NCBI RefSeq assembly: GCF_014287895.1
Contig: NZ_JACOPP010000018.1
Span: 1-59,974 of the forward strand
Direction of reading: 5' to 3'
Source of the DNA: Lawsonibacter hominis
GTDB lineage: Bacteria > Bacillota > Clostridia > Oscillospirales > Oscillospiraceae
DNA length: 59,974 nt
The position numbers and the translations under genes were made by a program. Below the pieces are notes generated by a model, which worked only from the letters and a program-made list of their open reading frames with translations, did not search any database and had not been told where the DNA came from. The first letter of the stretch is position 1. Each line of letters begins with the position of its first letter. Below, in pieces: positions 15,734 to 23,782 of the stretch.

Positions 15734-16867
15734 TCACGGCAATAGGACCAGCGCCGAACTGATCACAGACAGGGGGACGGCGATGGCGGCAAACAGCCCC
15801 CAGAACTTCCCCCAGCTGACCGGCAGGTCGCCCACCAGCTTTCCGGTCTGTCCATTCATGGCAAAGAGGAAGTCCTTCCCATGCCACTTGGTATTCAGCA
15901 TCCAGACGGGCATCAGGGCGTAATGCACCTTGCCCCTGCGCAGATGAACGCTGCTGTCTCTGAGAACGCAGAGGTCATAACGCTTCACTGTGCCGCGCAG
16001 CGCGGAGGCAAGGGTCCCCTCACAGCGCTGATCCGCCCGCTGCCGGCTCTGTTCCACCGTCACATCGAACTTATCGGCCAGGAAGCCGGGGAGATACGCG
16101 GTGGAAAAGGGCTTCAGCTCTTTGTAGTCATAGGGTTCAATGGAGTCCATGTGGCCGTCCGGCATCTTGCTGGAGGCGTCCACCGGCACCTTCTCAAAGG
16201 TGACGGCTCCGGCCCGGTAGACATCGTAGTGTTTCGTCTCCGTGATCTCGTAGTCGCCGGAGCGGTATGTACGGGAGCGGGCAGCCTCATAATGGGCGTC
16301 GCCCTCCGCCTCGCCGTCGAACATCCAGAAGGGAACATAGATCCCCCGGATCTCCTGCACATGATTTTCACCGGTAAAGCTTTTCGGCAGGAAAAACTTC
16401 CCTTTGTAGTGGGACTTGAGGGCCTTTACCGCATCCTCCTTGCTCAGCTTGAACGGAACGATGAAATCCGGCCGCAGTGCCCCGGAGAACTGGCCCGGCA
16501 CCACGGTGGGGTTCCCGCAATAGGGGCAGGAGGTCGCCGCCGTGCTCTCCTCGCAGATGAGCTCCGCGCCGCAGCTGGGGCAGCCGTAGGCCCGCATACC
16601 GTCGCCCTCAGCCCCCCAATCCTCGCAAAAGTCAGAGGTGTCCCATGCGCCTCCATCCGCGGCTGGCGCGCCCTGCCCGGCGCCGCCTTCCTCCGTCGCC
16701 TGCTGGGCTTCTGCCGCCTTTTTTTCTTTCTCTGCGTAGAGCGCCTCGATCTCCGCCACATCATAACTGGCGCCGCAGTATTCGCACTCCAACCGGCCGG
16801 ACGCACCGGAGAAATGCAGCGGTCCCGTGCAGCTGGGGCATTGATAATTTGTTACCTGTGTTGGCAT
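15734..16867 (-). CDS. Zinc-ribbon membrane protein (YdjG-like)
   Basis: 377 residues. Zinc ribbon 1 near residues 9-33 (CPSCTGPLHFS with CEYCGASYD), an Ala/Glu-rich coiled linker, zinc ribbon 2 near 95-115 (CPSCGAELIC with CPYCG), a conserved central region (FIVPFKLSKEDAVKALKSHY; FLPKSF; GIYVPFWMFDGEAEGDAHYE), and a C-terminal membrane helix (FWGLFAAIAVPLSVISSALV). It is the usual partner of TPM and SPFH proteins in Firmicutes; B. subtilis YdjG has this role. GAAGGAGGAATT precedes the ATG, and the TPM gene starts 19 bases after its stop. Confidence 0.8.
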   Translation of the reverse strand: MPTQVTNYQCPSCTGPLHFSGASGRLECEYCGASYDVAEIEALYAEKEKKAAEAQQATEEGGAGQGAPAADGGAWDTSDFCEDWGAEGDGMRAYGCPSCGAELICEESTAATSCPYCGNPTVVPGQFSGALRPDFIVPFKLSKEDAVKALKSHYKGKFFLPKSFTGENHVQEIRGIYVPFWMFDGEAEGDAHYEAARSRTYRSGDYEITETKHYDVYRAGAVTFEKVPVDASSKMPDGHMDSIEPYDYKELKPFSTAYLPGFLADKFDVTVEQSRQRADQRCEGTLASALRGTVKRYDLCVLRDSSVHLRRGKVHYALMPVWMLNTKWHGKDFLFAMNGQTGKLVGDLPVSWGKFWGLFAAIAVPLSVISSALVLLP

Positions 16868-16936
16868 CTGAAATTCCTCCTTCCCATGCCGGCGCTGTAA
16901 CGGTCTATACCGAAACAGGCCGTAATCCGCAGAAGA

Positions 16937-18157
16937 TCAGCCGAGCGGGTCGGTGAGCAAGCTGTCCAGCGTCAGGACGCACAGCTGCGCGTCGTACTTC
17001 GGCATAAACGGCAGGCTGACTTCGTTCTCCCCAGCGCCGATCACCATCTCCTCGCCGCTGGGACTCATCAAAATCGGATAAGTCTCCGAGATATAATACG
17101 GGCCGTCTGTGACGCCATAGTTATCACCGCCAACAAGGGACAGGCTGACGGTCACATAACTGGGCCCATCCATGACGGATGTGGTCGTCCAGAAACCGCT
17201 CCACACCTCTTCCCACGTCGTTTTAGAAGGATCGGCACCCTCGTATTCCCAATACAGTTCGACCGTTCCTCCCATCTCATCCTCGGGAAAGAACCACAGG
17301 TAGTAATTTGCGATACGGTCCGTATCCCATGCCGCTGCCTGCGTTGTCCAGCTGCCGCCAAGCCCGGAGGCATAGACGCCGCTCCAGCCGTCTGCCAGCC
17401 ACGGTGCAAGCTCGGAAGGAACGCCCTGCCAGCCGTATTCCGTAAAGTCGAAGGAGAGGTAGTCTCCGTTTTCCGAGAAACATGGCACGATGTGCCCCGT
17501 TGATGTATAGAACTGCGGCTCCCACACGCAGCTGTTGCCTGCGTTGTCTACGATCTGAACCTGTATGTAGGACAGGTATGCGTATGCATCGTCCCCGCCG
17601 GCTGCAAAGATCAGCAGCGGATCTCCAACTTCAGACCGATAGAGAACCTCGATGACCTCTTCAGTATCTGATTTCGAATCCCACCGCATGAGATTGACGG
17701 AAACCGTGGCATTTTCATCAAGCGGCACGAGACAATACAGATAATCATCGTCCCCGATGGTATGCCCCGTATCGATTTCGGAAATAAAAGGGTATTTCTG
17801 CAGCGTCGCTTGGTCTGTTTCTGACAGCCAATCTCCATCAGACGCTTCTCCGGTATAGCCCAGGAAGGCCGCGCCGAACATGGTCTGCGGAAAAGCCATT
17901 CTCTCCCGCAGCCAAACAAGAGATTGTTCCGCTTCCGCGGAGAATCCGGTCGGTGTCGGCTGCATATCCGATCCCCCGGCCCCCGGGCGCAGCTTTTCCG
18001 GCAGTTTCTGATTGGGCATACCAGACAGCGTCTCACCATCGGCGCTTCGATTTGGTTCGTCTGTTCCCGCTTGCTGTTTTTGCGCGCAGGCACAGAGAGA
18101 CAGCATCAGAACCAGTATTAGAAAAAATGCGATCACTCGTTTTGATGTCCTTTTCAT
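16937..18157 (-). CDS. Predicted lipoprotein, paralogue of 13246-14382
   Basis: 406 residues from MKRTSKRVIAFFLILVLMLS, lipobox LCAC, then a low-complexity linker. The extracellular region shares the DYLYCLVPLDENATVSVNLM and EVLYRSEVGDPLLIFA blocks with the lipoprotein at 13246, at matching positions. It then has a beta-rich Trp/Tyr-containing C-terminal half (DEMGGTVELYWEYEG; SETYPILMSPSGEEMVIG). No catalytic motif. The start at 18157 is preferred over 18172 because the signal peptide begins there after AAAGGAGCAGTT. It is separated from its upstream neighbour by a 93-bp gap carrying a perfect inverted repeat. Confidence 0.72.
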   Translation of the reverse strand: MKRTSKRVIAFFLILVLMLSLCACAQKQQAGTDEPNRSADGETLSGMPNQKLPEKLRPGAGGSDMQPTPTGFSAEAEQSLVWLRERMAFPQTMFGAAFLGYTGEASDGDWLSETDQATLQKYPFISEIDTGHTIGDDDYLYCLVPLDENATVSVNLMRWDSKSDTEEVIEVLYRSEVGDPLLIFAAGGDDAYAYLSYIQVQIVDNAGNSCVWEPQFYTSTGHIVPCFSENGDYLSFDFTEYGWQGVPSELAPWLADGWSGVYASGLGGSWTTQAAAWDTDRIANYYLWFFPEDEMGGTVELYWEYEGADPSKTTWEEVWSGFWTTTSVMDGPSYVTVSLSLVGGDNYGVTDGPYYISETYPILMSPSGEEMVIGAGENEVSLPFMPKYDAQLCVLTLDSLLTDPLG

Positions 18158-18198
18158 AACTGCTCCTTTCAAATGTCACTGCTCCATACCATTGCGCA

Positions 18199-18244
18199 AA
18201 TGGGGATCGTTCCCGCCCCAAATGGGGCGGGAACGATCCCCATT
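18199..18244. repeat. Perfect 21-bp inverted repeat between two lipoprotein genes
   Basis: AATGGGGATCGTTCCCGCCC and the next C (18199-18219) pair without mismatch with 18224-18244 around a 4-nt loop AAAT. There is no T-run on either side. As RNA it would be an unusually stable stem inside the long operon, able to modulate read-through, processing or mRNA stability. Confidence 0.8.
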
Positions 18245-18250
18245 CTGGTG

Positions 18251-19261
18251 TCATCCAATGCTGTCCGGCATAGGCTCCTCCGCATCGATCAGAGGCAGAT
18301 ACCAGCTGTCATAGAGATTGGGCAGATCCTCCTCATCCACATCCACCCAATAGGTCCCCCACGGGCGCAGGTAGATATCATAGTGGAATGCATCTCCGCC
18401 GTTTTCGTAATCACCGTCAATGTGGATCATGTCCCCATAGTCCACCAGTCCCGGGTCAACGATCCAGTCCCCGTGCTCCAGCGCAATATCCGTGAAGGCA
18501 CCGCCCTCGGATGTCATGGTGCCATATATGCTGGTCCCATCATCACTGAGGCTGACCGATGCGGAAACCATCGGTTCCGACTTCGTGTAGTCCTCATCCC
18601 AGAGGGTGACAGTGCCCGTGCCGTCCCCGCCGATGTCAATGGCGCCGCAGATGTCCCACCAGGCGCCCTCCAGATCCTCGTAATCGCCCGAGCAGCCGGT
18701 CATGATCCACCAGCCGTACCAGTCGCCGTTCCACCAGTCCAGCAGTATATCTCCGGTCCCAGTATCCTGACCTGTACCGCTTCCCGCCGTTTCCCGGCTG
18801 AGTGTGGACGGATCGACGGTGATCTTACCGGTTTTGTCGCCGAATGCCTCCTCAAAGGTCACCTCGACCTTGCTGGTGGTATCCGCCAGCACAAAGGCGG
18901 TGCGGAGTTCAAGGGTTTCACCCGGCGCGACATCCGTAAATTGACTGTCGATCACCGTGTCGTAGGAGTCGCTGTCCGTAAAGACGGTGGCGACGGCCAG
19001 CTCTGCGCCGTTCTGCATCGCTGTTTCAGAGATGGACCAGACATAGGAGCCGCTGTCCTTGCTGTTGTTGGTAAAATCCAGCGTCAGGACCAGCGCGTCG
19101 TTTCCATCTGAGTCCTCCATGATGCTGGCCCCCTTGTAGAGCAGCGCATAGTCCCCGATCTGGAGCGAATTGGACTCTTTCGGGTCGTCCTTGCCGCAGG
19201 CGGCCAGACTGAGCAGCATCGCCGCCGCAAGCAGGACGCAGAATAACCTCGTGCGTTTCAT
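18251..19261 (-). CDS. DUF5067-domain lipoprotein
   Basis: 336 residues. Type II signal peptide MKRTRLFCVLLAAAMLLSLA with lipobox LAAC. An Ig-like DUF5067/DUF4352-type domain spans roughly residues 35-170 (SLQIGDYALLYKGASIMED; ALVLTLDFTNNSKDSGSYVW; FTDVAPGETLELRTAFVL). A C-terminal Trp/Gly/Asp-rich beta domain follows (WNGDWYGWWIMTG; GAIDIGGDGTGTVTLWDE), the type that reports on surface or dietary polymers. Extracellular, membrane-anchored; ligand unknown. AAGGAGGATC precedes the ATG. Confidence 0.78.
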   Translation of the reverse strand: MKRTRLFCVLLAAAMLLSLAACGKDDPKESNSLQIGDYALLYKGASIMEDSDGNDALVLTLDFTNNSKDSGSYVWSISETAMQNGAELAVATVFTDSDSYDTVIDSQFTDVAPGETLELRTAFVLADTTSKVEVTFEEAFGDKTGKITVDPSTLSRETAGSGTGQDTGTGDILLDWWNGDWYGWWIMTGCSGDYEDLEGAWWDICGAIDIGGDGTGTVTLWDEDYTKSEPMVSASVSLSDDGTSIYGTMTSEGGAFTDIALEHGDWIVDPGLVDYGDMIHIDGDYENGGDAFHYDIYLRPWGTYWVDVDEEDLPNLYDSWYLPLIDAEEPMPDSIG

Positions 19262-19273
19262 GTCAGATCCTCC

Positions 19274-20740
19274 TTAAAAGCCGCTGAGTTTGAATGCCAC
19301 CAGTTCCATTGCGGACTCGTCCGCTCTGTCTTCGGTCATAATGGCAAGGATGCTGCCGTCAGCCAGCTTCGCGCCGCCGCAGAACCAGGGATAGTCCGTG
19401 CCGAACAGGTCGCCGTCATCCGCCTCGCCGAGATAGGTGCCGTCCTTGGTCCAGAGCACCACCTCACGCATATTTCCGTCCAGGGCCAGATAGCCATTTG
19501 CGGTCTGCGTAATAAAGGTAATGCTTCCCAGGCCGCTTCCGTCGGAATCTGCCAAAGTCATTTGCAGCGCGCCATTGCTGTCATAGACAAACACCTTGTG
19601 ACCGCTGCCATCCACGGCAGACCCGCAGACATAGATGTGGCTGTCGTCGATCAGCAGGTGACTGAGGATGTCCACTTCCTGGAATACCATGGGCTCCGTC
19701 TTGAGGGCTCCGCCGGAGAGCGTGATCTTTTCACATTCCGGGCCGGAGAACCAGCTGACGCCCCAGGTCCCGGATGGGTGCATGGTGACGTGATCCGGGC
19801 CCTCATAGGACGCCGTCTGTGCGCCGTCCTTCCAGCTGATCAGCGGCTCCATAAAATTCGCCAGCCAGAGGGTCCCTGTGGTGTCGGCGGAAATATCCTC
19901 ATATTCCGCGTCCAGCACAATATCCTCCGCAAAGTTCAGAGATGCGCCGTCGTAATCGAAGCGCTTCAATTCTCCGTCCACCAGAAGGTAAGCCTGATCT
20001 CCTGTGACAGCAGCTGCGTGATTGAAGGTCTCCTTTGTGATGATGCAGTCTGTAATAGGCAGCCACTGGCTGCTGAGCGTGTGCGTCCCCACCATGACGC
20101 TGCGGGGCTGGGCGGAAAAGGGCTCACCCTCCCAGTACCAGGGGCCATCCTCGTTTCCGGTATCCTCCAGATGGATCGTCAGGCCGGAGAGCAGCTTGTC
20201 TACACGCTCATCCTCGTACTCGCCGATGATCTCCATAAATACGGTGGCTCCCGCGCCCTCCACCCGGTTCATATACCGCAGGCAGGGGGAGCCCCAATAG
20301 TTTCCTTCTGCTTTGAGGCAACCGATGCCGCCGACGGGAGTAAGATCATAGGCCTGATCGACTGCATATTCGTACTCGTCAAAGCCGTAGCTGGTGAGAT
20401 AGTCCCGGAAGGTATACGGATCTTCCACAGAAACGCGGATCTCCGCATCGACGATGCTTCCATCCTCGCCTTCCTTGGGAAGCGTCAGGATGATCTTGGA
20501 GGATGTTTCATCGTCATGAAGGTCGTCCTCCTCATAGACCCAGCCGTCCGCCTCATCGTAAGTAAGATCCCACAGATTTGTATGGATCGTTGTTCCGCTT
20601 CCCGCTTCCACAGGAGGCTTTGTCTGCTCGGTTCCTTCCGATGTCGAGCTGGGCTCCGGGTTGTCCTTGCCGCAGGCAGTGAGGCTGAACAGCATCAGCG
20701 CCGCAAGGAACAGGCACGACAGCTTGAACTTGGTTTTCAT
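19274..20740 (-). CDS. Predicted lipoprotein with beta-propeller-like C-terminus
   Basis: 488 residues. Signal peptide MKTKFKLSCLFLAALMLFSL, lipobox LTAC, Ser/Thr/Glu-rich linker. A first domain (WDLTYDEADGWVYEEDD; ILTLPKEGED) resembles the short stress-type domain seen in lipoproteins that measure membrane state. From about residue 215 repeated beta hairpins occur (QWLPITDCIITKETF; AYLLVDGELKRFDYDG; SHIYVCGSAVDGSGHKVFVYD; GYLALDGNMREVVLWTKDG), suggesting a propeller or NHL-like fold. ATG 20740 has GGAGAATGG at the right distance; the ATG two codons upstream does not. It lies 12 bases from the DUF5067 gene. Confidence 0.72.
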   Translation of the reverse strand: MKTKFKLSCLFLAALMLFSLTACGKDNPEPSSTSEGTEQTKPPVEAGSGTTIHTNLWDLTYDEADGWVYEEDDLHDDETSSKIILTLPKEGEDGSIVDAEIRVSVEDPYTFRDYLTSYGFDEYEYAVDQAYDLTPVGGIGCLKAEGNYWGSPCLRYMNRVEGAGATVFMEIIGEYEDERVDKLLSGLTIHLEDTGNEDGPWYWEGEPFSAQPRSVMVGTHTLSSQWLPITDCIITKETFNHAAAVTGDQAYLLVDGELKRFDYDGASLNFAEDIVLDAEYEDISADTTGTLWLANFMEPLISWKDGAQTASYEGPDHVTMHPSGTWGVSWFSGPECEKITLSGGALKTEPMVFQEVDILSHLLIDDSHIYVCGSAVDGSGHKVFVYDSNGALQMTLADSDGSGLGSITFITQTANGYLALDGNMREVVLWTKDGTYLGEADDGDLFGTDYPWFCGGAKLADGSILAIMTEDRADESAMELVAFKLSGF

Positions 20741-20764
20741 GGCCATTCTCCTCTCTGTCCTTTC

Positions 20765-21448
20765 TTATTTTTTGTTGCTGAAAAACGGCGTCAACAGTTC
20801 GGCCACCTTGCTGATGGGCATGGTCTGCAGGATCACCTTGCCGGGTCCCCGGACAACGGTATTGAAAATACCCTCTCCGCCCAGGAGCATGTTCTTTGCG
20901 CCCTTGACCGGAACCACATCCATGGTGCAGCTCTCCTCCATAGCCGCCAGGTACCCCGTGCTGACCAGAAGCTCCTGTCCGGCGCCCAGGTCATATTCTG
21001 CCGCGTGACCGTCGATCTCAATAAAGGCGATCCCGTTTCCGCTCAGCTTCTGCATGATGAAGCCCTCGCCGCCAAAGATGCCGGAGCCCAGTTTTTTCTG
21101 GAAGTGCATGGATAGTTCCACACCCTCCTCAGAGGCAAGAAACGCGCTTTTCTGCACGATCATGGACCGGCCGGCACTGATGTTCAGAGCCTTGATGGCC
21201 CCGGGAAAGCTGGAAGCGAAGGCGATGATCCCGTCCCCGCCCTCCGCAGTGAACTTGTTCTGAAATGCGGAATCGCCGGACACCAGCCGCCCCAGCATCT
21301 TCTTCATACCGCCTCCGGTGGTGGTCTCCATTTTCATATTTGGGCTCATCCAGCTCATGCTGCCGCTCTCCGTGATCATGGATTCGCCTGGGGACAATTC
21401 ACATACGACGACCGGCAGATTTTCTCCTAAAATTTCATACTTCTTCAT
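20765..21448 (-). CDS. AIM24/TIGR00266 family protein
   Basis: 227 residues forming a complete AIM24-type double beta-helix protein: VVVCELSPGESMITESGSMSWMSPNMKM near the start, GGGMKKMLGRLVSGDSAFQNKF, FASSFPGAIKALNIS, GEGFIMQKLSGNGIAFIEIDG and a C-terminal VVRGPGKVILQTM. It is cytoplasmic, lacks a signal peptide, and belongs to a family often encoded with SPFH, TPM and zinc-ribbon proteins in envelope-stress contexts; no activity is known. AAAGGAGCTTC precedes the ATG. Its place between lipoprotein and zinc-ribbon genes supports a shared envelope role. Confidence 0.85.
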   Translation of the reverse strand: MKKYEILGENLPVVVCELSPGESMITESGSMSWMSPNMKMETTTGGGMKKMLGRLVSGDSAFQNKFTAEGGDGIIAFASSFPGAIKALNISAGRSMIVQKSAFLASEEGVELSMHFQKKLGSGIFGGEGFIMQKLSGNGIAFIEIDGHAAEYDLGAGQELLVSTGYLAAMEESCTMDVVPVKGAKNMLLGGEGIFNTVVRGPGKVILQTMPISKVAELLTPFFSNKK

Positions 21449-21496
21449 GGTGAAGCTCCTTTCATTTTCGTTGTTTTCTATTGCTCCAAGGTATTC

Positions 21497-22345
21497 TTAT
21501 CCGTTGATTGCACCGCCGCAAAACTCGCAGCAGCCGCTGGCATCCGGTGTGGTGGTCGCCCCGCAGTACGGACAGGTCACCGCCGCCTTGGGTGCTGCGG
21601 CCGCGGCCGCTTCCTCCCGCGCCTGCTGCCGGACCTGCAGCAGCGCATCCCGGATCTCACAGCCCATTTCCTCATATTGCCGGTATTCCACGCTGGAGCG
21701 CACCTCCTCCGCGTTGGAGGTCAGGGAGCCGCCGCCCATTCCGCCGGCTTTAGCCCGGAGACCCCCGCGGGGTCTGCGCATGGCGTCGGGTCCATCCAGC
21801 AGTGTTTCCTCATCGTTATCCACTGAGCTGCTGTTGAGCTGGAAGCGGATCTCGCTGAAATAGGGATTGTTGACGTTGATCACGATGTAGAAATCGTAGG
21901 AATAGGCATACCGTTTGGGATTGAAGCTCTGCCGCTCTCCATCCTTATCCCTGTATTCGATCTCCGTCCTGCGCTCGTCGATGTCCAACTTGCAGCCAGT
22001 CACATCGGAGAAGGACAGCACATCCGGATTGGCCTCCTCCCAATTTCTGGCGGAGGTGACCATAAACAGACCCGCATCCTCGTCCAGCAGCACCTTGGTA
22101 CGCTCACCCAGAGTACGGGTGGTGCGAAAAGAGGATACCTTGGCTTGATTGGTCTCCCGGTAGGCCAGCTGCTCCTGAATCTCCGCCACCGTGCTCTGGC
22201 GGCGGTCGCTGAACCAGGGGGAGAGCTTGGCGGCACATTCCTTGCACAGATTGCCGTCCTCCAGCTTGCGGTTGCCCAGCAGCCCGATCTCGCCGCCGCA
22301 GACCGAGCATTCCTTTTTATCAAATAGTTTTCCAAAGAGCCCCAT
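21497..22345 (-). CDS. DUF4428-domain protein with C-terminal zinc ribbon
   Basis: 282 residues. The N-terminal DUF4428 treble-clef lies near residues 12-50 (CSVCGGEIGLLGNRKLEDG, then CKECAAKLSPWFSDRR). A PH-like middle region follows (TRTLGERTKVLLDEDAGLFM; FSDVTGCKLDIDERRTEIEY; YDFYIVINVNNPYFSEIRF), then an Ala-rich helix and a C-terminal CPYCG/CEFCGG zinc ribbon. Cytoplasmic. The domain set suggests a membrane-proximal adaptor like others in this operon. ATG 22345 follows AAAGGGGTGC. Confidence 0.82.
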   Translation of the reverse strand: MGLFGKLFDKKECSVCGGEIGLLGNRKLEDGNLCKECAAKLSPWFSDRRQSTVAEIQEQLAYRETNQAKVSSFRTTRTLGERTKVLLDEDAGLFMVTSARNWEEANPDVLSFSDVTGCKLDIDERRTEIEYRDKDGERQSFNPKRYAYSYDFYIVINVNNPYFSEIRFQLNSSSVDNDEETLLDGPDAMRRPRGGLRAKAGGMGGGSLTSNAEEVRSSVEYRQYEEMGCEIRDALLQVRQQAREEAAAAAAPKAAVTCPYCGATTTPDASGCCEFCGGAING

Positions 22346-22370
22346 CATCTGCACCCCTTTCTGAAGCCGC

Positions 22371-22772
22371 TTACGCGGTGCCCTTCATCTGCATGGCGCC
22401 GTAGACATACAATCCCGGCAGCAGAAGGTTGAGCACCAGACTGGTGATGCTGAACTGGCCTCCGCCTACAAAGCCGATGATGATGGAGATGATCGCTAAG
22501 ATCGCAATGATAATGCCCCATTTGACGCAGGAAGCGGCCTTCTGGGGTGCGCTGCAGGCCCCGATGCCCTTAATGCCCGCGATAAACTGGATCACAGAGG
22601 CCACAGTCACAAGAATGGAGCTGGCATAGAGCAGGCCGGTACCCTCCGCGCTCCCCGACAGGGCTGCCAGGGCGCTGACGCCGAGAATGGCGATGACGCC
22701 GGCGATGGCGGCGATGATGCCGCCGATGATCATGAGAATGGATGTGACTTTCAAAATCTTCTGACCTTTCAT
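22371..22772 (-). CDS. Four-helix integral membrane protein
   Basis: 133 residues, almost entirely four hydrophobic helices (ILKVTSILMIIGGIIAAIAG; LLYASSILVTVASVIQFIAG; KWGIIIAILAIISIIIGFVG; LVLNLLLPGLYVYGAMQ). The short loop SAPQKAASCVKWG between helices 2 and 3 resembles small DUF4064-type membrane proteins. No known activity. ATAGGAGGTAC precedes the ATG. It is encoded between the DUF4428 and membrane-anchored genes of the operon. Confidence 0.75.
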   Translation of the reverse strand: MKGQKILKVTSILMIIGGIIAAIAGVIAILGVSALAALSGSAEGTGLLYASSILVTVASVIQFIAGIKGIGACSAPQKAASCVKWGIIIAILAIISIIIGFVGGGQFSITSLVLNLLLPGLYVYGAMQMKGTA

Positions 22773-22816
22773 TTGTAGTACCTCCTATGTTCTGTTTTTA
22801 TGGATCGCTTTGCGTA

Positions 22817-23782
22817 CTATGGCTGTTCATCCAGCAGGCACAGGGCCAGCTCTGTAAAATACGCCCGGAGCTGCTTCGCTGTTTCCTGATCCAATTTCTT
22901 CTGCTGCTGTTTGCCGTCAGAGTAATAGAGGGTGCAGGCCGGCTTTTCCGAGCTGCCGTCCGGCTGCTGCTCCAGACGGATCTCCTCCGCAAACGCGGTG
23001 AAGGCATCCCACTCCTCATCTGACACGGCCCAGTCACTCCAGATCTCCTGCTTCCGACCGGACGGGGTAAATCTGGCCCGGAGGATATAGGGGGCGTCCT
23101 CTCCGTACACAACAGACGGACCCCGGTCGAATTGGAAGGAATAGTCCTTGGAGAAGAGAGCCCCGGACTGACCCATATAGAAGCCGCTCAGCTCCGGCGT
23201 GGCATAGCGGGGGATCTCCCGTCCAATGGGGTCGGCCAGCTCCTCCAGCAGAGCGATCAGCGTATGGATACGGCGGTCGTTTGGCGGATCATAACGGATG
23301 CTCCGTGTTCCGTCTTCTGTGCTCCAGGTCAGGATCAGGCTGGTGGAGTCCCCGCCATCCATGACTTCGATCCCCGGTGGCAGCTTCACCTCACGCCGGT
23401 TTTCCGGGATGGGCTCCATCAGCGGGTAGAGCTCCAGAATGATCTGCTCCACATCCGACCACTGAGCCGCGGTGATGGGGACATTCTCTTTGGTGGACGG
23501 ATGATACCAGTCCTCGTCCTCCGCCGTATCCGGAGCAAGGGCCGGATAATAGCTTGTTTCCAGAATGGCCTCCGGCGAAAGCGTGATGGCAAAATCCGCT
23601 CTGGCAACCATGCCGCTGGTGTGGCTGTATGTGACGCCGGTCAAGGTACCGGGCGGCACGGCAGATTTCTTCTGTATGGATGAATCACCTCCCTGATGAC
23701 CTCTGAAACAATATCCCGCAGCCGCCAGAAGCAGGAACAGACCTACAACAGAAAATACGGCGGTTTTTCTTCCACGGGTCAT
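22817..23782 (-). CDS. Membrane-anchored extracellular protein, unrecognised
   Basis: 321 residues with one N-terminal membrane helix (KTAVFSVVGLFLLLAAAGYCF) and an extracellular alpha/beta region containing VTYSHTSGMVARADFAITLS, WSDVEQIILELYPLMEP and CTLYYSDGKQQQKKLDQETA. It carries no lipobox and no enzyme motif I can name. The start ATG overlaps the stop of the SPFH gene (ATGA), so the two are translationally coupled; it may be an SPFH partner exposed on the outside. Confidence 0.7.
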   Translation of the reverse strand: MTRGRKTAVFSVVGLFLLLAAAGYCFRGHQGGDSSIQKKSAVPPGTLTGVTYSHTSGMVARADFAITLSPEAILETSYYPALAPDTAEDEDWYHPSTKENVPITAAQWSDVEQIILELYPLMEPIPENRREVKLPPGIEVMDGGDSTSLILTWSTEDGTRSIRYDPPNDRRIHTLIALLEELADPIGREIPRYATPELSGFYMGQSGALFSKDYSFQFDRGPSVVYGEDAPYILRARFTPSGRKQEIWSDWAVSDEEWDAFTAFAEEIRLEQQPDGSSEKPACTLYYSDGKQQQKKLDQETAKQLRAYFTELALCLLDEQP

